Shown here piece by piece: positions 10,930-19,269 of a stretch of 64,000 nucleotides of DNA. The notes beneath the pieces are model-generated. The model made no database searches. It was not told the origin of the DNA and saw only the letters and a program-made list of their open reading frames with translations. This DNA comes from Acetobacter sacchari. GTDB taxonomy: Bacteria; Pseudomonadota; Alphaproteobacteria; Acetobacterales; Acetobacteraceae. How positions within the stretch are numbered: position 1 is the first letter of the stretch; every line of letters begins with the position of its first letter. Location: contig NZ_JAFVMF010000007.1 of assembly GCF_017377715.1 (NCBI RefSeq), forward strand, positions 124,001 to 188,000, given 5' to 3'. The position numbers were made by a program, and so were the translations under genes.

Positions 10930-11640
10930 ATGGACATTTTACCATCTCTTGACCAGCAAGCTGGCTGGCCGCCCGGCTGGCGCATCCTCCCTAATGGGGC
11001 GCCGATTGCGGACGAGGTTATCGATGCGTGGCGTACAATCCCGGTCGCGGTGGCGGGAGATTGCATGGGACGGAGCATAGGCGCGACCGAGCTGCGACAG
11101 TACCATCCTGATCTTGCAACGGTGATGTGTGGGCGTGCTGTCACTGTCCGCACTCGTCCCGGCGATAATCTCGTGATTCATAAAGCCATGCTTATGGCGA
11201 GCCCGGGCGACGTCATCGTGATCGATGCAGGCGGATCAGTAGAGCAGGCGATTGTTGGTGGCCTAATGCGTACTACCGCGATCGCGCGTAAACTTGGCGG
11301 GTTCATCGTGGATGGCGCAGTTCGTGATCTTCTCGAGTGGCACGAAGGAGGCATGCCGTGTTTCGCGCGCGGTCATACCCATCGCGGGCCCAGCAAGGAT
11401 GGCCCGGGCGCGGTCAACATCCCGATCAGTTGTGGGGGACTGGTGGTGCAGCCGGGTGATCTGATTCTGGGCGACGCTGACGGAATTCTCGCGATCCCGG
11501 CGAATGAACTGTCGGGCCTGATGCCCAGGGTGCAGGAACACCTTGAGAGGGAGGCCGCCATTCGTGAGACAAATGCGCGAGAAGGCGGAAATGCCGATCG
11601 CATCAATGCGCTGCTACGTAGTAAGGGCCTGACTATATGA
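10930..11640 (+). CDS. RraA-like class II pyruvate aldolase (HMG/CHA aldolase family)
   Basis: Members of this fold cleave 4-hydroxy-4-methyl-2-oxoglutarate or 4-carboxy-4-hydroxy-2-oxoadipate to pyruvate plus pyruvate or oxaloacetate; others (RraA proper) bind RNase E. The 236 residues contain GGLMRTTAIARKLGG and the diagnostic FIVDGAVRD, whose Arg-Asp pair (about residues 132-133) corresponds to the catalytic pair of the aldolases; an added C-terminal helical tail (to about residue 236) is also typical of the aldolase subgroup. The ATG has AGGAG very close; a GTG at 10918 is an alternative start. It is 46 bases upstream of a 2-hydroxycarboxylate carrier and divergent from a LysR gene. Enzyme rather than RNase E regulator is favoured by context. 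Confidence 0.8.
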   Translation: MDILPSLDQQAGWPPGWRILPNGAPIADEVIDAWRTIPVAVAGDCMGRSIGATELRQYHPDLATVMCGRAVTVRTRPGDNLVIHKAMLMASPGDVIVIDAGGSVEQAIVGGLMRTTAIARKLGGFIVDGAVRDLLEWHEGGMPCFARGHTHRGPSKDGPGAVNIPISCGGLVVQPGDLILGDADGILAIPANELSGLMPRVQEHLEREAAIRETNAREGGNADRINALLRSKGLTI

Positions 11641-11686
11641 TAGTTGCGTAAACTAATCGTCATAAATAAAAAATAAAAGATAAAAA

Positions 11687-13021
11687 ATGCTAAAAAACAA
11701 AGTGCATATCGAAGAGTCATCACTTGAAGCGATACCGTTCTGGCGGCGCGTGGCGAACTTTCGGGTCGTCATCATGCCGCTGCCAGTTTTTTTAATCGCC
11801 GCTGTATGCATGATTGTTTTTATCATCAGAGGCGCAATATCCAGCGATCTGTGTATTATGGCGGTTGTACTGGCCGTGTGCTCCTATCCCCTCGCGGAGA
11901 TCGGGCATCGTGTTCCCGGCTTGCGATCTATCGGGGGAGCGGTGATCCTGAACACGTTCCTTCCGTCCGCGATGGTGTTTTACGGTCTCCTCCCGCACGC
12001 GCTCGAAAAGGCGATCGGCGTTTTCTACAAACAGAGCAATTTTCTTTATCTTTTCGTTACGGCGGTGGTCGTTGGCAGCATCTTCGCGATGGACCGAAAG
12101 ACTCTGCTGGCGAACATGTTGAAGATATTGACCCCGTTAGCCATTGCCTCTGTCGCGGCTGGCGTGGTTGGCATGATCGTGGGGCTGGCGTTCGGGATGG
12201 ACGCACGGCACGTGTTGTTTTTTATCCTTGTGCCAACCATGGCTGGGGGCGTTGGCGAAGGGGCAGTGCCGCTTGCCATCGGATATGCGGCTGTAACGCA
12301 TGGGTCTGAAAGCGACATAATAGGAGGCCTGCTTCCAATCGTCGCCATGGCCAATATCTGCGCAGTCGTAATAGCCGGGCTGTTGAATTCGATCGGTGAA
12401 AAAAGACCCGCTCTTTCGGGAAATGGGCAACTCCTTGTCGCAAGTTTTGAAAGTCAGACGCTGGATCCGGATCATCGCGCTGTGTTGCTCTCTGATCCGG
12501 CGCGCGTCGCGACGTCTGGTTTGGCCCTTGTCACTCTGTATGCGGTTTCATCCGCTCTTGATCACGTTCTCAAGTTCCCTGCGCCTTTGATCATGCTCTT
12601 TCTTGCGGTCGTTCTTAAAGTTGCGAAGCTGATACCCAATGGCATGGAGCAAGGTGCCCACTGGGTTTATCGTTTTTTTGCAACCGCCTGCACTTATCCG
12701 TTGATGTTTTGCATCGGCGTAGTGCTGACGCCTTGGAAACCGCTTGTGGCGGCAGTTTCGCCGGCCATCTGCACCACGGTCGCATGCACCGTTGTTACTT
12801 TGGCGGGAGCGGGTTTTGCGATGGCACGGTATTTTCGGATGTATCCGGTTGAAGCCTCCATGATCATGACATGTCACGCAAGTTCTGGCGGGGCGGGCGA
12901 CGTCGCCATTCTGAGCGCAGGGCAAAGGCTGTCCCTGATGGCTAGCGCACAGGTGTCCACAAAAATTGGCGGATTTGTTACCGTTACCGCGGCGCTTTTG
13001 GCTTTTTCCTGGTTAAATTGA
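11687..13021 (+). CDS. 2-hydroxycarboxylate transporter (2HCT/CitS family)
   Basis: This family (CitS, CitP, MaeN, CimH) moves citrate, malate, citramalate or related 2-hydroxy acids with sodium or protons. The 444-residue protein has about eleven hydrophobic segments and both re-entrant-loop signatures: GGVGEGAVPLA near residue 186 and SSGGAGDVAILSA near residue 398, including the GGxG motif. The ATG is preceded by an A-rich stretch without a strong Shine-Dalgarno. It follows the aldolase-like gene closely and is probably co-transcribed with it. The combination suggests import of a hydroxylated di- or tricarboxylate followed by aldol cleavage in the cytoplasm. Confidence 0.88.
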   Translation: MLKNKVHIEESSLEAIPFWRRVANFRVVIMPLPVFLIAAVCMIVFIIRGAISSDLCIMAVVLAVCSYPLAEIGHRVPGLRSIGGAVILNTFLPSAMVFYGLLPHALEKAIGVFYKQSNFLYLFVTAVVVGSIFAMDRKTLLANMLKILTPLAIASVAAGVVGMIVGLAFGMDARHVLFFILVPTMAGGVGEGAVPLAIGYAAVTHGSESDIIGGLLPIVAMANICAVVIAGLLNSIGEKRPALSGNGQLLVASFESQTLDPDHRAVLLSDPARVATSGLALVTLYAVSSALDHVLKFPAPLIMLFLAVVLKVAKLIPNGMEQGAHWVYRFFATACTYPLMFCIGVVLTPWKPLVAAVSPAICTTVACTVVTLAGAGFAMARYFRMYPVEASMIMTCHASSGGAGDVAILSAGQRLSLMASAQVSTKIGGFVTVTAALLAFSWLN

Positions 13022-13577
13022 CCTTCTTTACAATGCTTTATGCGAAGCGCGGCTCACCGCTGTGAGCTGTGCTTCGGTATGATGGTTTCGAAGACAGTTG
13101 TGGTAAGTGGCGGAGCGCATGCGCGAGCGCGGCTTCAATAATCTTCCGGGACTTTTTTATCCACCGTAATCTAAGCGGAAAAACGTTGAAGAACTCGCGG
13201 CAGGGCAGGCGCATATATCCACGATTCACGGTGGAGGTCAGGTGATCTCGCGGTGTGTGTACACCATTTAGTAGGTTGAACGTATCCGATTGGGGTGTCT
13301 GCGATCTGGGCGAACGAGCTTTGTGCTGTCCTATCTCTCTTGTTTGATGCTGCCAGCTAGTCGCAGGAGTTCAGCTCGCTCGTTTTTTCACGACCAATCG
13401 CCGAGAAGCGGGATTTTCATTGGATCTCGTTGTGTCATGAGGTTGGATATTCGATGACGATACATCGGCATATCGCCGAGGATAACCGAGCAGAGAACAC
13501 ACTTAGTTAGTTTCATCGTAGCCCGACGCCTGATCGTCTGTTTCCACACATTCGCGACCTCGCTTTTACAAGCGCGC
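13022..13577. other. 556-base gap without a convincing gene
   Basis: Short reading frames occur on both strands but none has a plausible start or family features. The only clear structure is the 15-bp hairpin at 13043-13076. A TTATCCACC near 13155 resembles a DnaA box but is a single imperfect match. Confidence 0.5.
13043..13076 (+). terminator. Long hairpin after the 2HCT transporter gene
   Basis: Arms of 15 bases (starting CGAAGCGCGG) pair completely when G-U pairs are allowed, around a CGCT tetraloop, 21 bases after the stop codon. There is no T-run, so it may be a Rho-dependent end stabiliser or a weak terminator. Confidence 0.5.
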
Positions 13578-14423
13578 TTATGACGTAAAGTTGGTGGACC
13601 GTGAGAGTGCGTCCCACTCGGCCATCTCATCTTTCATGTTTTCGAGTTTTCTTTCCACAAGCGACAGGGCGTCTTCTCCAAGGAAGAGACGCGTTGGCGG
13701 GTTAGGCACTTCTACTAACGTCAACAAAGCCTCTGCCGCCTTCGCCGGGTCTCCGGGCTGGCGTCCGCTTTTGGCAATACGTACGGAGCGCAGGGGGTTC
13801 ATGACGTCGTCATAATCCGCGATGCTTCGGGCGGCCCGATCCATGGAGCGTCCTGCCCAATCGGTGCGGAACTGACCGGGCGCCAGCGCTGTCACTTTTA
13901 TGCCCAGACCCGCGACTTCCTTGCTCAACGCTTCGGAAACGCCTTCAAGAGCGAACTTACTGCCGCAGTAAAGACTCAGCCCCGGCATGGTGATGAAGCC
14001 GCCCATTGAGGTCACGTTGACGATGTGCCCCTTGCGTCGGGCGCGCATGCGGGGCAGCACCGCCTTGATCATCGCGATCGGCCCAAACACGTTTGCGGCG
14101 AACTGACGTTGTGCGTCGTCCATCGACGATTCTTCCAGAGCGCCTTCCTGTCCATACCCGGCGTTGTTAACAAGCACATCGATTGGACCCGCCTTACGTT
14201 CCGCATCAGCCACAGCCTGCGGAATGGCGTCGAAGCGCGTCACGTCCAGCACAAGAGGATAGGCGCGATCGGGGGCGAGAGCGGAAAACGCCTCGGCGTC
14301 CGTGTCCTTGCGCACGGTCCCTATAACCTGATGTCCGGCCTGAAAAGCCGCTTCAGCGAACGCTCTGCCAAGACCGGAACTGACGCCCGTGATGAGAAAA
14401 GTTCTGGCGGTGGTTGCTGTCAT
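13578..14423 (-). CDS. SDR family NAD(P)-dependent oxidoreductase
   Basis: The 281-residue protein is a classical short-chain dehydrogenase: cofactor motif TGVSSGLGRAFAE near residue 12, DVLVNNAGYG, catalytic Ser in NVTSMGG and the YxxxK pair in SLYCGSKFALEG. TVRK after the second strand hints at NADP preference (basic residue), which is a family rule and not proof. The substrate is unknown. It is divergent from a TetR regulator, sharing a 50-base control region with two perfect palindromes; the SDR ribosome binding site GGAG is part of one of them. Confidence 0.9.
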   Translation of the reverse strand: MTATTARTFLITGVSSGLGRAFAEAAFQAGHQVIGTVRKDTDAEAFSALAPDRAYPLVLDVTRFDAIPQAVADAERKAGPIDVLVNNAGYGQEGALEESSMDDAQRQFAANVFGPIAMIKAVLPRMRARRKGHIVNVTSMGGFITMPGLSLYCGSKFALEGVSEALSKEVAGLGIKVTALAPGQFRTDWAGRSMDRAARSIADYDDVMNPLRSVRIAKSGRQPGDPAKAAEALLTLVEVPNPPTRLFLGEDALSLVERKLENMKDEMAEWDALSRSTNFTS

Positions 14424-14430
14424 GATCTAA

Positions 14431-14442
14431 CTCCATATGGAG
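14431..14442. promoter_or_regulatory. Palindrome in SDR/TetR control region
   Basis: CTCCATATGGAG is a perfect 12-base palindrome eight bases from the SDR start codon; its GGAG doubles as the SDR ribosome binding site. A regulator bound here would block SDR expression directly. It is a candidate TetR operator. Confidence 0.45.
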
Positions 14443-14449
14443 ACAAAAC

Positions 14450-14463
14450 TATATCATGATATA
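14450..14463. promoter_or_regulatory. Second palindrome in SDR/TetR control region
   Basis: TATATCATGATATA is a perfect 14-base palindrome ten bases before the TetR start codon, in the middle of the 50-base divergent spacer. Size and position fit an autoregulatory TetR operator overlapping both promoters. Confidence 0.5.
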
Positions 14464-14473
14464 AATATGAACC

Positions 14474-15070
14474 ATGGCAGTTAGCAAGACCCAAAGCGTG
14501 TCCGGCAGCAAACGGGCGGACGCGAAACGGCAACACGTGCTTGACGCAGCTGAAGATCTGCTTCGGGACGGCAAGGCTGATTTCTCGATGCGTGACCTTG
14601 CGTCCCGCGCTGAGGTCAGTTTCGCCACGCCGTTCAACCAATTCGGCAGTAAGGCGGCGATTATGCATGCTCTTTCCGCGAGAAGGATCGCCGCGATGCG
14701 GACGCTGCTCGCCGAAGCGCCCGTAGATATGAGCGCGGATGAGCGCGTTTTGCTGGCCGTCGACACGGCGGTTGCTGTCATGCTGGAGTCCCCTGCCGTC
14801 AATCGGACCGTCATGGGATGGCTCGGTGCGGCCGGGCCGGTGGCCGGAGATGTGTGGGTACAGTCAGCGACGCTCTGGAAGCAGGCGCTTGGCGCCGGCG
14901 CAGGACTGTCGATAACAGGTCAGCCAGAGGCGTTGAGTCGGCTTGCTGGTCATCTTGCTTTCGGGTTTCGCGGCGTGTTGTCCTTCTGGACTGCCGGAGA
15001 AATGTCTGACGGCATGCTGAGGTTGCATGCGCGGGAGACAGCCGAAGCCTTGTTGAAAGGCTTGCATTGA
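14474..15070 (+). CDS. TetR-family transcriptional regulator
   Basis: The 198-residue protein has the TetR N-terminal helix-turn-helix (KRQHVLDAAEDLLRDG; FSMRDLASRAEVSFATPFNQFGSK, residues 15-65) and an all-helical ligand-binding C-terminus. It is transcribed away from the SDR gene at 13578 and probably represses it and itself through the palindromes between them. The start lacks a good Shine-Dalgarno; the ATG lies close to the presumed promoter, so a leaderless or short-leader transcript is possible. Confidence 0.85.
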   Translation: MAVSKTQSVSGSKRADAKRQHVLDAAEDLLRDGKADFSMRDLASRAEVSFATPFNQFGSKAAIMHALSARRIAAMRTLLAEAPVDMSADERVLLAVDTAVAVMLESPAVNRTVMGWLGAAGPVAGDVWVQSATLWKQALGAGAGLSITGQPEALSRLAGHLAFGFRGVLSFWTAGEMSDGMLRLHARETAEALLKGLH

Positions 15071-15243
15071 TCGTTCTGCGCTGAACGTGAGATTTGTGAT
15101 ACCTGCAACGTGGGTAACACGATTACATGCAGCTGTGGCGTCTCTATTGCGTATCTCAGCGTAGCGCTCTGCAGAGCGTGGCGACCTACCTGAGTATGGT
15201 TGTGCTTGAGAGAGTCGAATTTATTTATTATTGGAAAAAACCT

Positions 15244-16266
15244 TCATGTTAAAAACAGGAGAAGAGCGAAGCGGCGACCTTTCGTGATAGGCGTCACGAC
15301 GTGCATGAGCGAGCAGGAAAATGCGATCGCTCCTGTTGCGGGTGGGCGGTACAGCGTGCCCGTGTATTCCGGAAATCCGATATATCCACCATCATACTCA
15401 TCGTTTAAATTGATAGAGATCGCAAATTTCCTGTCACGCGTGTGTGTCAGCGTGTTGTCTCGATGCGGATCGAAGCGACCACCCGTGGCGGCGTCGTAGC
15501 AGGCGACGACCAGCCGTTCGATTCCGTGCATATCGAACTGATAGGCGCGCTTCAGTTCTGGCGCCACGCGCGCGGCCAGACGTTTGATGACCAGGTTGCG
15601 AAGGCGTTCGGGAATCTCTGAATCAGTGCGGCTCTTGCGGGTGTTGTCATGGTCCTGCGCCGCTTGTCCGCCTATTTCTGTTTGTGCGGGGGAGGCGTAG
15701 CGATCGCCCAGAAGATGAGTTTCGATCAACTCCTGGCACAGGGAGGGTTCAATCACGCTTTCCATAAGCAATGCCGGAGGCGGCGTCTGGCGGTTGTAAT
15801 GCGCGAGATCCGGCGGCAGGTATCGAGCCAGTTCCACCATCGTGCGCGCGCCGACCATATCGTCCGGAAATGACTGGGCGTAGAGCAACTTCAGGCGCGG
15901 GTTAGCGACGAACCACAGGCTGTCTGACCGTTTTTCCGAAACGCCGAAAGCATGGTGCAGGGTAAGATCGTCATCCAGCAGGACGCGCACGGCGTCCCCT
16001 AAGGCGCGAAGTTCAGCGTTGAGTGTGTCGTTTCCGCTGGGCAACACAACGAAGAGCAGGCGGGCGACGCCGTCTAACTGCGCAGACAATGTCCTGACGG
16101 CGTCTACCAAGGCGCTGTCGTCTGCTGCTGTCGCGTGTCCTTGCAATCTAGGAAAACAGAAAAATGAAAAGCGACCGCCTGCGGCTTCTATACGAAATGG
16201 CGCTCCTGTGTGTGCGCATAACGGAGCGAGCCAGGGCAGGGGATCTCCCTTTTGCAAAGTGCTCAT
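15244..16266 (-). CDS. 2OG-Fe(II) oxygenase with thioredoxin/peroxiredoxin-like N-terminal domain
   Basis: The C-terminal half is a prolyl-4-hydroxylase-type double-stranded beta helix: iron ligands HRD (His268, Asp270) and His322 in MHVVTP, with Arg332 of GRRFALL placed to bind 2-oxoglutarate. The first 150 residues resemble an AhpC/TSA redoxin (PLPWLAPL at the start, LLDDDLTLHHAFGV and LWFVANPRLKLLY) but the peroxidatic cysteine region is replaced by FFCFPRLQGHATAADD, so peroxidase activity is unlikely. Fusions of this kind are known in proteobacteria; the substrate is unknown. It stands alone on the minus strand. Confidence 0.78.
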   Translation of the reverse strand: MSTLQKGDPLPWLAPLCAHTGAPFRIEAAGGRFSFFCFPRLQGHATAADDSALVDAVRTLSAQLDGVARLLFVVLPSGNDTLNAELRALGDAVRVLLDDDLTLHHAFGVSEKRSDSLWFVANPRLKLLYAQSFPDDMVGARTMVELARYLPPDLAHYNRQTPPPALLMESVIEPSLCQELIETHLLGDRYASPAQTEIGGQAAQDHDNTRKSRTDSEIPERLRNLVIKRLAARVAPELKRAYQFDMHGIERLVVACYDAATGGRFDPHRDNTLTHTRDRKFAISINLNDEYDGGYIGFPEYTGTLYRPPATGAIAFSCSLMHVVTPITKGRRFALLLFLT

Positions 16267-16377
16267 CCGACCGAACGCCTCCCTGAGCGTGACGCTATCG
16301 TTTGCATAATACGCGCTGTCACGTTGCCTCTTGATATCATGTTAAGAGCAAGATGAATTGAAAAATAGGTATTTGAG

Positions 16378-16415
16378 CAAGGAATAAGTACGCAATGAAT
16401 CGCGATTATTCCTTG
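16378..16415. terminator. 10-bp inverted repeat downstream of LysR gene
   Basis: CAAGGAATAA and TTATTCCTTG are perfect 10-base arms around 18 bases, about 60 bases beyond the LysR stop codon (minus strand). It may be a transcription end. On the plus strand it is followed by TTT. Function uncertain. Confidence 0.35.
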
Positions 16416-16473
16416 TTTCAAAATAAAATCAAATGATGGAATGCCGCCTGAAGCCGGTAACTGCCAGCGTCGT

Positions 16474-17373
16474 CTATGAAGACGTTTTGCATGCCGCCAT
16501 GAGTTTCTGGCGCAACCAGCGATGGCCCGGGTCGCTGTCGAGGCGCGGATGCCACATGGCGCTAATCGCGAGTTCCGGCGTTGATACGGGGAGTTCGAAC
16601 CGCTGCAGGCTGTGAGCCTGTTTGTCGAGACTTGAGTTCGGCACGAGCGCGATCAGGTCGGAGTTGCGCGCGATGTTCAGCGCATCGAGAAAGCTTGGCA
16701 CGATCGCTACGACCTCGCGGCGGAGGCCTAAATCCCGAAGGGCGTCGTCCACCGGTCCTTTCGATGCGCCTCGGCGTGAAGCGACGACGTGCCTGCATGC
16801 GGCGTATAGCTGCGGCGTAACCGGTTTTCCGAGCAGTGGGTGATTCTTGCGTGCAACGCCAATGAAGCGATCGCGGAAGATAAGTTGACTCTTCATTTCC
16901 GGAGCGGACGCGCCCGTCGTTCCGATTTCGAGATCAATCGTTCCGTCGCGCAAGGGCGTTGCGTCCTTGTCGGGCTTGGGAACGAAACAGAGGCGAACAA
17001 GCGGGGCGGCTTTGGCGATTTCCGCGACGAGCGCGGGGGCGAACAATGTGACGAACCCGTCGTTGGCGCGGATTTTGAACGTGCGGTCCAGTAACGCTGG
17101 CTCCACCTGGCCCAGAGCGGGCGTAAGCACTGTGCGCGTTTCCTGCGCGAGAATGTGGACGCGTTCCGCCAATTGCTCCGCATAGGGTGTCGTCACGAGC
17201 GAACGCCCTGCCTGCACCAGCAGGGCGTCGCCCGTGGCGACGCGCAGGCGCGCCAGCGTCCGACTTGTCGCTGATGGACTCAGGCCGAGGCGTCTGGCCG
17301 CAGCCGTGACGCTGCGTTCGGTCAACAGAACGTCGAGGGCGTGAAGCAGGTTCAGATCAATGGTCTTTGTCAT
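16474..17373 (-). CDS. LysR-family transcriptional regulator
   Basis: The 299 residues begin MTKTIDLNLLHALDVLLTERS and contain the LysR helix-turn-helix (TAAARRLGLSPSATSRTLARLR) and a substrate-binding domain of the NodD/LinR subgroup. The start was set at the ATG directly before the conserved opening; the frame extends to a TTG at 17421 but that segment carries the presumed operator. It is divergent from an SDR gene at 17501, with an inverted repeat between them. It likely controls that SDR. Confidence 0.88.
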   Translation of the reverse strand: MTKTIDLNLLHALDVLLTERSVTAAARRLGLSPSATSRTLARLRVATGDALLVQAGRSLVTTPYAEQLAERVHILAQETRTVLTPALGQVEPALLDRTFKIRANDGFVTLFAPALVAEIAKAAPLVRLCFVPKPDKDATPLRDGTIDLEIGTTGASAPEMKSQLIFRDRFIGVARKNHPLLGKPVTPQLYAACRHVVASRRGASKGPVDDALRDLGLRREVVAIVPSFLDALNIARNSDLIALVPNSSLDKQAHSLQRFELPVSTPELAISAMWHPRLDSDPGHRWLRQKLMAACKTSS

Positions 17374-17414
17374 GGGTGAAGGATAAGCGCGCCAGCCGGA
17401 TCGGTATAGCGTTC

Positions 17415-17435
17415 TATGCAATCATAGTTTGCATA
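17415..17435. promoter_or_regulatory. LysR-type operator candidate
   Basis: TATGCAA and TTGCATA form a perfect 7-base inverted repeat with a 7-base centre, containing the T-N11-A pattern typical of LysR binding sites. It lies between the divergent LysR and SDR genes, about 40 bases from the regulator start. Confidence 0.55.
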
Positions 17436-17500
17436 TCGTGCGTCTGGCGCTTGCTGTGGAGAGGTTCACATTGGAGTGGCAGGACAGAAGGAAGCTCGAC

Positions 17501-18214
17501 ATGACAACGGCACTCGGCGATCGGCCCGGAACTCTTCTCCTGGTCGGCGCCTCACGCGGTCTTGGGTTGGCTATGGCGTCCGAATTCGTTGCTAAAGGCT
17601 GGCGTGTCGTCGGAACTGTGCGCGGAGACGGAATTACAGGCTTGCACGACCTCGCCGACCGGTACCCCGCTCAGGTGACGATAGAAGACATCGATATTAC
17701 CGACGCCGCCCAGATATCAAACTTAAGCCACAGGCTTTCGGGGCGGGTCTTCGACATGCTGTTTGTCAATTCTGGCACATCCAACCGCAATCAGGCTGAG
17801 ACGATCGCAGAAGTCTCGACGGACGAATTCGTGCGCGTCATGCTCACCAACACGCTTGGCGTCCTGCGCGTGATCGAGGGGCTTCAGGATCTGGTGCGTC
17901 CCGCTGGATTGATTGGGGTCATGTCGTCGGGGCAGGGAAGTATTGCTAATAATATAAAAGGAGGTCGAGAGATTTATCGAGGAAGCAAAGCAGCGTTAAA
18001 TCAGTGTATGCGCAGTTACGCCGCCCGGCATGCTTCCGGCCGGCGCGCACTTGTGCTGATGGCGCCAGGTTGGATACGCACCGAACTTGGAGGTCCGGAA
18101 GCGCCTTTTGGTATCGAGGAAACTGTTCCAAAATTGGTTGATACGTTAATCGGACAGCAGGGTAAGCCGGGTTTGCGCTTCATTGATCGTAATGGAAAGG
18201 GCGTGCCGTGGTGA
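17501..18214 (+). CDS. SDR family oxidoreductase
   Basis: The 237-residue short-chain dehydrogenase has VGASRGLGLAMASEF as cofactor motif and IYRGSKAALNQ as the YxxxK catalytic pair, with GVMSSGQGS supplying the serine. The usual NNAG motif is altered to VNSGTSN, which occurs in some divergent members. The ATG at 17501 has AGAAGGAAG upstream; the frame is open from 17429. It is divergent from the LysR regulator at 16474 and probably induced through it. The substrate is unknown. Confidence 0.85.
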   Translation: MTTALGDRPGTLLLVGASRGLGLAMASEFVAKGWRVVGTVRGDGITGLHDLADRYPAQVTIEDIDITDAAQISNLSHRLSGRVFDMLFVNSGTSNRNQAETIAEVSTDEFVRVMLTNTLGVLRVIEGLQDLVRPAGLIGVMSSGQGSIANNIKGGREIYRGSKAALNQCMRSYAARHASGRRALVLMAPGWIRTELGGPEAPFGIEETVPKLVDTLIGQQGKPGLRFIDRNGKGVPW

Positions 18215-18279
18215 GCGCGTGTTGTGGTTTGTGCAAACATGATGTAATATGAAGCGAAATACTTTTAAAGTACAATTTC

Positions 18280-18301
18280 AATTTCAAGATAATTTGAAAT
18301 T
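18280..18301 (+). terminator. AT-rich hairpin after SDR gene
   Basis: AATTTCAA and TTGAAATT are perfect 8-base arms around six bases, about 65 bases past the SDR stop. The stem is AT-only apart from two pairs, so it is a weak terminator candidate. Confidence 0.3.
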
Positions 18302-18327
18302 ATATTCAAAGGCGAGTTTGTGAATCA

Positions 18328-18441
18328 TTGCTACCCGAAAATGACGATCAGAAGATCGTCTCTGAACATATTCTGCAAGAAAAGCGTGAGCGATTCCGCA
18401 GTCTGTTCGATATGGCGATGAAAGTGACTGGTGAGAATTAA
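18328..18441 (+). pseudogene. Possible C-terminal remnant of a lost gene
   Basis: The frame reads LLPENDDQKIVSEHILQEK and continues to MKVTGEN before a stop; its charged, helical composition looks like real protein, but there is only a TTG near the front, and an in-frame stop shortly upstream. It is either a very small protein or the tail of a deleted gene. I cannot assign it. Confidence 0.25.
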
Positions 18442-18456
18442 GTCTCAGAGAACTGC

Positions 18457-19034
18457 CTATTGATTTACCTCCTTGCAATCGACGGTTTTTATCCAATCCC
18501 GTCGCAGGATGGCGTATCCGACTTCGTCATACCATCGTCCTACGATAAATCGGCTTTCGACGGTTTGGTTTTCAAGCCGCACGCCGCGCTTTCTTATTAC
18601 TTTGCAAGAGGCGGCGTTGACTGCGAGACATTGCGTGGCAAGTCGATGCATTTTTTTTGCGCGACGAAACACCATGCGACCAGCGTTTTCGCGGCTTCCG
18701 TGGCGTAGCCTTGCCTCTGGCATGAAGGGCTCATCCACCAGGCCTATGCCGCTTGTTTCTGTATTTTCCTTCGAAATAACGGCGCCGACTGCGCCGATGA
18801 CGTTGGATTGTACCGTGGGTCAATGGCGAACATCCCCCAGCCGAAAACGTCGGGAGTGAGTTGCCGCTGGGAGTGAAGAAAGTCTCGGGCGGGGACTTCG
18901 CTCGTATTTTCCATCATTTGCGCGGTAAGCGCAGAAGGCTCGTTAAGGTAGGCCAGATAAGCGGAAAGATCTTCGACCGTGAGCGTCTGTAACGCCAGAT
19001 GGTCCGTTAGGATGGGTGGAATTATGTCTCTCAT
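18457..19034 (-). pseudogene. GNAT N-acetyltransferase gene broken by several frameshifts
   Basis: Pieces of one RimJ/RimL-type GNAT acetyltransferase follow each other in different frames. From 19034 the first frame gives TDHLALQTLTVEDLSAYL and FGWGMFAIDPRYNPT. Near 18815 the frame shifts to VIGAVGAVISKENTE and GIGLVDEPF. Near 18715 it shifts again to QGYATEAAKTLVAWCF, the acetyl-CoA-binding motif A. At a run of eight T/A around 18651-18658 it returns to the second frame, MHRLATQCLAVNAASCKVI, and ends GYAILRRDW. Together the pieces add up to about 185 residues, the normal family length. Three separate shifts make a single sequencing error unlikely, though the homopolymer one could be. Confidence 0.75.
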
Positions 19035-19269
19035 TAAATTCGATTGATGCTTGAGACGTCGTCATCTGTATGCGCGGGTATGAGAAAGTATGTGACGGTT
19101 CCTTGAACGACCAGATTTACTCGGAGACGATGTTTGCAAAAATACCGAGCGCGCTCTCGTCTTGACGACGCTTCCACCTCGTCAAAACACCGTATCGTGT
19201 TATGCTCAATTTGCATAACAAACTTCTTGTCACTACGTTGTCCGGCCGATAGGCGAGAAAGGATGCGCA

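Noticed and set aside
13155..13163. TTATCCACC as an origin signal
   Set aside because: Single imperfect DnaA-box match in a non-coding gap; no cluster of sites.
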